Assembly: GCF_030867145.1 (NCBI RefSeq) | Contig: NC_134433.1 | Span: 13,033,216 to 13,097,215, forward strand | Direction of reading: 5' to 3' | DNA length: 64,000 nt | From: Opisthocomus hoazin | Lineage: Eukaryota > Chordata > Aves > Opisthocomiformes > Opisthocomidae | Shown here: one piece after another, positions 56,401 to 64,000 of the stretch | Position numbering within the stretch: position 1 is the stretch's first letter | Layout: the number at the start of each line of letters is the position of its first letter | The notes under the pieces: generated by a model | What the model was told of the DNA's origin: nothing | What the model saw: the letters and a program-made list of their open reading frames with translations, nothing else | Databases searched by the model: none | Position numbers and translations under genes: made by a program

Positions 56401-58980
56401 CAAGGTGGCTTTCCTTCTTCCCTACATGCAGGATGAATGTGCTGGCAACTAACAATGAGTCCTACCTGAAGAGCTGCCACTACAGCACGGAGCATCCCTA
56501 CTGCCCCATCTTCCTCCTGGGCAACATCGTCCGGTGGGCTGGGAGCGACTTCCAGGAGATGGCCTTGGAGGTAGGAATGTCCCTCGGGCTCGTGTGGCTT
56601 CCAGCTGGCTGTACCGCTGCTGGCTGGGGGTCTGCCTGCTGTCCAGCTTCTGCACGTGTGAACCCATCCCTGCGTAAAAGAGCATCTTCTGCACTGAAGT
56701 GTGTTACGGCCACTGAATTTAATGAAATTAGTGTCCTGGGATGAGAATCGCCTCCGAGGATGCCAGCACAGGGAAAGCTAGGACTGTGTGTAATGTGATT
56801 AATGTCATAAGCATGAACTTAGCCCATCCAGAAGTGTGTGTGCTTGTGTCTGGGACCAGAAATGCAGCTGTTCTTGTCCCTGGGGAAAACTTGCCCACAG
56901 ATCTGACAAATTTGAAGACACGTTAATTGAAACAAGCTTAAAAAACTCACACTGTCTCTCTCTTTCATTAAGGGTGGTGTGATAGGAATTCAGATTGAAT
57001 GGAACTGTGATCTTGATAAAGCCCCTTCTGAATGTAATCCTCACTATTCTTTTAGCCGACTGGATAACGAGTTTGCAGAAAAGTCCATCTCTTCTGGGTA
57101 CAACTTCAGGTAAGCAGAGAAGAGAATATGATGCAGTACTGCAGTCGGGCTGAGCTGCTTTGCCTCGCTGGCGGCGGAGGATGGCAGTGCCGTAGTACCA
57201 GACCACGCCAGGCAGCTGCCCCAGCCCAGCACACTGCTGCAGCTGAGGGAGGGAAGGAAGGAGGGCCGGCGATGCAGACATGGCATGCTAAAACTGGTTT
57301 TGATAGGGGGAATAGATGTGTTTGAAGAGACAGGTGAATTCAGATGGGTTCTTGGTGTGTGGGCAGATTGTGGAGTTAAAATCAGTATTGTTGCATTCCA
57401 GGTTTGCCAAATATTACCGGGATGCTGAGGGCGTCGACTACCGGATGCTCTTTAAAGCGTATGGAATCCGCTTTGATGTGATGGTGAATGGCAAGGTGAG
57501 GTCCTGAGCCTTGAAAAGAGGTGGGGGACATTTCTCAGCAGGAAGGCAGCTCTGGGATGAGAACAGCCTCTCCGGCTTGTCGCAGGAAAGGGCTCTTGCC
57601 ACTCATCCATGTGGAGCTAACCCTGCGTAAGAAAGGAGATGTCCTGGATGACTGCATCTCTTCGGCCTGAAAACAGGTTCATGAAGAGTCCGACAGAAGT
57701 AAATACGCCCCAGAGGTTTGTTTTTCATGCATATGTACTGCACAAAAAGAAGCCTAATTCAGGGATGACGCAAACTGAGAAATGCAGCCATGGACACTTG
57801 GACCTGAGACACACACAGACCTTTAACCCCCAAGATTTTTCACTGCACATCTTCTATGGTTGTGTCTGCTTGTGGCGGACAAAACACGCCCGCAGGCACT
57901 GGTGGCTTCCCCGGTGTAACACCACACCCTTACGTTTATTTCCTGGGTTGTTCTTTCACCGAGTGCTTAATGACTTTTTTTTCTTTTAGGCAGGGAAATT
58001 TAACATCGTTCCCACCATTATCAATATCGGTTCAGGGCTCGCTCTCATGGGAGCGGTAAGTGAATGTATTTTCCTAACAGAAGACATTGGGACCCAGATC
58101 CCTCGTTTAGCTGTTACGAGGATAAAATGGGGTGGTTTGTTTGTCTTCTCCGGTGGCGTTGTTGCTACTGTGGCCACTCAGTCTGGTGTGTAACTGTCTC
58201 CTGTCCTAAAGGCATTTGTTAATGGACCTTGTGTCTAAATACCCCTAAGATTACACAGAGTATGAAGGAAAATACAGCTTCTATGAGATATTCTTCTTTA
58301 ATTAATGCTCATTGCTAATTGGATCAGAACACTTCCACTCCTACTCTAAAGATAAACCACAAGTTCTTTCTCTTTGCAGGGAGCTTTCTTTTGTGACCTG
58401 GTGCTGCTGTATCTGATTAAAAAGAGTAACTTTTATCGAGGCAAAAAGTATGAGGAAGTAAAGTAAGTGGGCTTGGCTTTTGTGTTTAAATGTAATGGCT
58501 TTATTGTTATGACTAATAGAAATAGAAGGAGATACAGGAACACAGAAAACATTAATGGCAAGCAAAGGCTAATTCCAGGAAATTATATTCCTCCAAATGA
58601 GTTTAGCCAAGTTCCTCCCTCCCTCGGTAATTCCTTGCTGCAGTTAGCTGGGGAGCAAAGCAAGCTGCTGTGTCATGGTTGGGCTATAAACGGCCTCGCG
58701 CTGTCAGTCCGTAATGACTGCGGATGGAATTGGGGCAGCTCCAAGAGCGCCAGAGCCTCATGAAACCAAGAACCAGGGCTTTATCTGTACAGAGGGTGAT
58801 GGCCTTTATGGTGTGACACGCCTGGCTGGGAACCTCTTGCCCGTGTTGCCTCCTGAAACGGAAACAGCTTGCTTGTCTTGTGTCGCTTCTGCTTGTTTCC
58901 TCAGGTCCAGTTCCAGGAAGTCGTTATCTGGCCCGACGCCGAATGGCAATCAGAGCCCCGACCAGCTTGGGGAGCTCTAG
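47463..58980 (+). CDS. P2RX5: P2X purinoceptor 5, ATP-gated cation channel
   Basis: A trimeric ATP-gated cation channel. Twelve exons: 47463-47599, 50191-50341, 53523-53594, 54635-54710, 55065-55161, 55534-55614, 56432-56570, 56973-57109, 57402-57495, 57990-58055, 58380-58462, 58905-58980; 1209 nt, 402 residues. The start [20 protein letters not shown] matches human P2X5. TM1 ends in [19 protein letters not shown]-site residues are visible: ITKLKG (two Lys), GYNFRFA (NFR) and LFKAYGIRF. The ectodomain has the conserved Cys set (ATCPE, LCYQD, DCLAG, GRCLK, GTCEI, AWCPV, KSCHY, PYCPI, NWNCD-type, SECNP). TM2 is [20 protein letters not shown], followed by the YRGKK trafficking signal (YxxxK) and a short Ser-rich tail. 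Exon 10, skipped in the common human transcript, is intact. The channel was originally cloned in chick muscle as P2X8. Confidence 0.96.
47600..53522. other. P2RX5: P2RX5 introns 1 and 2
   Basis: Introns 47600-50190 and 50342-53522 hold no supported second gene. Intron 1 contains the CR1 LINE tail. Open frames of up to about 220 codons on either strand here (for example near 48588-49184 and, minus strand, 51572-52240) have no family resemblance and low-complexity composition. Confidence 0.55.
49488..49755 (+). mobile_element. CR1 LINE, 5'-truncated 3' end
   Basis: This reads as the 3' end of a chicken-repeat-1 non-LTR retrotransposon: GATGAGAGGCAATGGCCTCA, TTTCTTTACTGA, TGGAACTGGCTGCCCAGAGC, CCATCCCTGGAGGTGTTCAA, GATGTGGCACTTGGGGACA, TCTTTTCCAACCTCAATGAT, ending in the ATTCTRTG-type 3' repeat. 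It is in the same orientation as P2RX5. No coding part remains. Its modest divergence from the consensus I remember suggests an intermediate age. It supports an avian (sauropsid) source. Confidence 0.9.
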
Positions 58981-60384
58981 GCACAGCGATGGGGCTGCCA
59001 GCCGGACTCATGTCCCAGGAAAACCGCGCAGGTGTGAAACCACACCAGGACTGGGAGGTGGAGCTACCCCAGATCAGAGCTACGGTTTATTACTGGGATT
59101 TCCAGACAAAAACCCAAGTCCTTTCATGAATACCCTTCTTTACCTGAGACGTTCTCTGGTATCCTGAGCTCGCAACAGTGTGCCATCACTATGGATTTAT
59201 AAAAGGATCTTATAAATGGAAAAAGAAGGCACCAAATGAATGTTTTTATATTTATTGATAGATATATCTGTACGTCAATAGCCAGCGTTATCCTCTGGCC
59301 GTGCTTTGCTTCCACGTGCGAAGGAGCCGTGATGAGACGTCACCGGCCCTCTGAGGAGGGCTGGGACTCAACCTGTCTCCTGCCCCACTGGCTTGTGGCC
59401 ACCGCTGCCACCTCTCGCTTGTGTTACGTGCAGGATCAGCTGCAAAGCAGCGGGACTGCTCTTGTCAGGAAGTGCAAAGAAACGCAGCATTTCAGCAGCT
59501 CTCGGAGCTCGGGGGAAAGGGGATTATCATCCGACAACGCTGGTGCTGGCTGGGCCTGTCTCACAGCGGCGGCAATTGCTCTTACTGCAGGGTGTGTGTA
59601 ACCATTAGGGCTAGAAACGGTGCTTCTCCAGGAAAAGCCTTCGCAACAGCGGGAACAAGGTGCTCTGCTTGTCTCGGGAACAGCGGGAGAAGGTCCTGCC
59701 GCAGCTCCGAGCGCAGAATCGGTTCAGCTGTGGCCGGGTCCCAACTACCTCCCCCGCTACCCACCCTCTCCATCCGCAGTCGGCCCAGAGAAGGGACAGT
59801 TCAGGCAGCAGCAGGCAGAGGAGTATTCTGAAGCAAGGCAGGGACAGATTTTTTTTGTGGCTGACAGTGTGGAGGAAAAAGGGGTTAGCACACTGAAAAG
59901 CAGCGTGACACCGGGAGTATCTGCATGGAGATGGTCTCAGGTTCTCGCTCCTTCATTCAGCGGCTGGTTTCGTTTGCTCAGGATTGTCCTTTCCGCATCA
60001 CTCGCCACTTGCTCATGGTGGGGACAGATCTGCATGGGGGGACTTCATGCGTCTGCTGGTAACTCTACTGCGGAGACTGAGAAGGGGAGCTTTACCAGCT
60101 AAAATGGGGGCTGCCAGGTTCTTCCAAATACACCAACGGGAGGAAAATTCAGAAGCCAGATGTCCGCTATTTCAACACTCTGGTAACTTCCAAGACCTAC
60201 GAGTGCTTCTTTGTTTCTCAGTAGAGAAATGAGTCTCACTGCTGCCCACTTTGTGAATTTATGCTCATGTGGGGATGTAACTAATCTCAGAAAAGTGCTT
60301 GTGCAATATCATTGTTTACTTTTAAAGTTTGCATTTGCTTGAGCTGACAGGAATCGACTCGCCAGCTCCTGAAGACAGCAGGTG

Positions 60385-60496
60385 AATAAATATTCCTGCC
60401 TCTTTTAGAGCTTCCAGGCTGTGGCTTGGTACAAACTGCTCAGAGTGTTCTGTAAATGCTGTCAGGTGACCACTGATCAGGAGTCATCGTAATAAA
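60385..60496 (+). terminator. P2RX5: candidate P2RX5 poly(A) signals
   Basis: AATAAA occurs at 60385-60390 and 60491-60496, the latter followed by TG/TT-rich sequence. They would give a 3' UTR of about 1.4-1.5 kb. No coding exon is seen in 58981-60384. Confidence 0.5.
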
Positions 60497-62322
60497 GATT
60501 GTTTCTGTGCGCTCTTTGATTATCAAGATTTAAAGGACTCCTGGCGCAGCGTCCCTATGTACTGCTAGGACAGCCGCAGAGAGCTGCTGTGATCGAGTCT
60601 TGCACACGAAGGGACACAGCAAGCTGCACTCGCCTCTGCTTGAACTTCTTCAGGGCGGTCACTCTGAGGTACCCATTGATTCGAAATTAAAACTCACCTC
60701 TATTAGCAGTGGCAAACTCCAAATCCAGTCACTGACAGCAAACCCCACCCGGTCTAGCCCACTCTCTCTGCTTCTCTTCAGAAGCAAGTAATTACTGAGT
60801 CAAACATTTTGCTAGAAAATAGAATTAAGCAGTGGACTTAAAATAATTGAGGATAAGCTGTGTACCTCAGATGCTACGATCACAGCCAAAGCCTCCTCGC
60901 TTCATGCCGTCAGTCCCTCCCCCAGCCAGGCACAGGAGTTAACGTGGGTATAACTGACACGCCAATACAACAGCACAGGCTTTTGGCTGTCAGAGATTAA
61001 TTTTATTTAAGTAATTTCTACATGGTGAAACACACGGTAAACCCCACGCGTGCCATCAGGCCAAGGCCCAACTCCTGGAGACCAAGTAGCTCATCAGCAC
61101 GCATAAAGCTGACTGTGCTCTATGGAAACCCATGTTTCAACTCCACAAAAAAACCATCCTCTTGTCAGATGACCAAAGCGATTTCCTGAATGTGACTCTT
61201 CAGGTCCCTCAACTTCCCTAGAGTATTTCCCTTCTTTATACCCTCCGTTTAACAGAATTCCCACAACCACTGCTGTTAATAAAACACAACTAGATTCCTT
61301 CTCAGGAGCTTGTTTCTTTGAGTTTGATTTTTTTCTTGTTCTTGTATTTAATGTACAGCAATAAAATTTGTCACCTTAGGGCAATGCTCTCCACGACTCT
61401 TCTGTACAGTGTGGTTTTTAGGCTGCGCACCCCCCCACCTCTTTGTGACACCTGCTTGTGCTCAGCAAGTCACTGTAAGACGAAGTTTGCACAAGCAGGT
61501 CTATGGCAATGATATTGCCTGGACGTTGGGTGGTCGAATTTTCCTTTCCATTCCTGCCAGAGACATTTGGAACCACGACCAAGCACTGCTCAGTTGGGGA
61601 AGATGCCAGCAGGCTTACAAGTGTGTTCGGCGCAGACTGAGCTGGCAGGTAGCACGATGCTGCCCTTACCTGGTCGTCTGCGTTTCACTGGACACAACGG
61701 TGCTGAAAAGGAGCAAAGTGTTTGACTTATAAGAGCACTACTGAGCGACTTCTGTGTCTGGCAGTGAAGAGCAGCCCTGACAATGTCATTTACTGACAGT
61801 GTGCACATATAGCAATTGTGGAAATAACGCTTGCACCAGCAGCTCCGTTACATTTCTGTACCAAACCCTCACATGTAATTACACGCTACTGTGCAATATC
61901 TCCCTGTGTCCATGGATTATTTTTTAAGAGTGCTGTGCTACGCACTGCTGTCAGTATTTGTGTGCAGGGACAGGCAGCGAATCTAGACGGGATTGTAACT
62001 TGCGTCTTATCCAAAAGGCAAAGGATAGAAGGGGCTACGCTCCCCAAACCCCATGGCTGCACCTGCCCTTAAGGACAGAAGTTACTCCTTACCCACCAAA
62101 CAAATATCCATGGGAGGCATCCAGGCGGTGTTTCACATTCAGTTTAATTAGAACAGGACTACCGATTCATTTGGACTCGGACATCATTTACTGGCGGTGT
62201 TAACAACACAAGCGATGAAGAACAGCTGAAAAGGTAAGCTGGCCTAGGTGTGCAGATGACTTTTGGCAACAGTCCTCCCGCTTCACTAAAAAACACTGCA
62301 GCTAACGCGGCTCCCGGCTGTT
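60497..62322. other. stretch between the convergent P2RX5 and EMC6 ends
   Basis: No coding exon is supported. Minus-strand poly(A) candidates for EMC6 are ATTAAA (plus-strand TTTAAT, 62143-62148), giving a short UTR, and AATAAA (plus-strand TTTATT, 61002-61007), giving a long one. Confidence 0.4.
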
Positions 62323-63271
<949 letters not shown>

Positions 63272-63310
63272 ATGTCGTACGTGCCGGGGCAGCCGGTCAC
63301 CGCCGTAGTG
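63272..63310 (+). CDS. TAX1BP3: TAX1BP3 (TIP-1), first coding exon (partial)
   Basis: The exon encodes MSYVPGQPVTAVV and then a GTGAGA donor at 63311. The human protein starts MSYIPGQPVTAVV, so the assignment is firm despite the short length. TAX1BP3 is about 124 residues, almost entirely one PDZ domain that caps PDZ ligands such as beta-catenin and rhotekin without recruiting further partners. The rest of the gene lies beyond the window; 63311-64000 is GC-rich intron 1 with no other feature seen. Confidence 0.95.
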
Positions 63311-64000
63311 GTGAGACGGGGCGGGGGGGCTGCGGGACGGGGCAGTGGCGGTGCAGCTCCCTGTGGGGCTGTCAGCGGGCGGAGCGGCTCGGCGGGGGGC
63401 GGAGGTGCCGGTGCCTGCGGCCAGCTCGGCCCTGCCCCGCCCCGCCCCGCCGCTGGGCTCTCCGGCCTGACGCAGGCCGCTCTCCGCTCCCGGGCGGGAG
63501 AAGCGGGGAAGCGGCTCCGCCGGCGGGAGGGAGCGGAGCTGAGGAAGGAGGGAAGCGGAGCTGCCAGGGGAGCCTGGGCGGGGTCGGTGAAACAGAGCTC
63601 ATAGGGCGCGTTAATTGCGTTTAATCACCAAACAGCGCGAGCGGGGGGGCTCCGCCGGTTCTGCCGCTGGTTGGGGTCCGGACGGGGGGCAGCCCAGCCG
63701 CGGCCGAGCGGACGGCCCCGGGGTGCGGCGGCTCTCCCGGCGTGCCCGTGTCTCGCCGTCTGACGGGGCCGGTCGGGTGGGACCCTTCCCACCAGGTGAG
63801 GCTGAAGAACCTCAGAGAGCGGTTAGGGGGTCAGTTAAGACCGGGCCTTTTTATCTTGGCTGAGGAATTGCACGAGCTGGCACTTACACAGTACTGGGAT
63901 AATGCGTAAAGCCCGTCAGATGCCAGCGTTCACCAGAGAGCACAGAACCTATCTCTGGATTACAAAAGTGTCTTGATAACTTATCTTCAAGAACCATCCT

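Overview
The window is vertebrate nuclear DNA, most likely from a bird and possibly a galliform. Genes are split by GT-AG introns, CpG-island promoters are present, there is a CR1 LINE tail of the kind abundant in birds, and the protein products resemble avian/mammalian orthologues recalled from memory. No species or chromosome can be proven from the sequence alone. Gene content matches the human 17p13 neighbourhood (TAX1BP3-EMC6-P2RX5-ITGAE-HASPIN), read here in the opposite direction.

Layout, left to right. (1) 1-2975: the 3' end of a TRPV channel gene (+), closest to TRPV2. (2) 7642-37686: a complete 36-exon integrin alpha-E gene (ITGAE, +) predicting 1383 residues. (3) 33018-35561: an intronless HASPIN kinase gene (-), nested in intron 31 of ITGAE and sharing a CpG island with ITGAE exons 32-33. 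(4) 47463-58980: a complete 12-exon P2RX5 gene (+) predicting 402 residues. (5) 62323-62655: EMC6 (-), with a spliced 5' UTR, head-to-head with (6) TAX1BP3 (+), of which only coding exon 1 (63272-63310) lies in the window. The stretches 2976-7641, 37687-47462 and 58981-62322 hold no further gene that I can support.

The most unusual feature is in ITGAE. Known I-domain integrins carry one I (vWA) domain; this gene encodes two in tandem. Exons 7-10 (14628-16981) encode a degenerate I domain that has lost the metal-binding (MIDAS) residues. Exon 11 (17597-17710) encodes an acidic linker like the X-domain of mammalian alpha-E. Exons 12-15 (17975-21085) encode a canonical MIDAS-bearing I domain. 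The two exon sets match in number, in intron phase (1-0-2-0-1) and, for three of four exons, in exact length (122, 152, 154 nt). The extra domain accounts for nearly all of the size difference from human alpha-E (about 1179 residues). I know of no described integrin alpha chain with two I domains.

The genes do not form a single pathway. TRPV2 and P2RX5 are cation channels, alpha-E is a lymphocyte adhesion receptor for E-cadherin (with beta-7), HASPIN is the mitotic histone H3-Thr3 kinase, EMC6 is a subunit of the ER membrane insertase, and TAX1BP3 is a one-PDZ-domain protein. Linkage is physical: one nested gene and two CpG-island promoters that can fire both ways.
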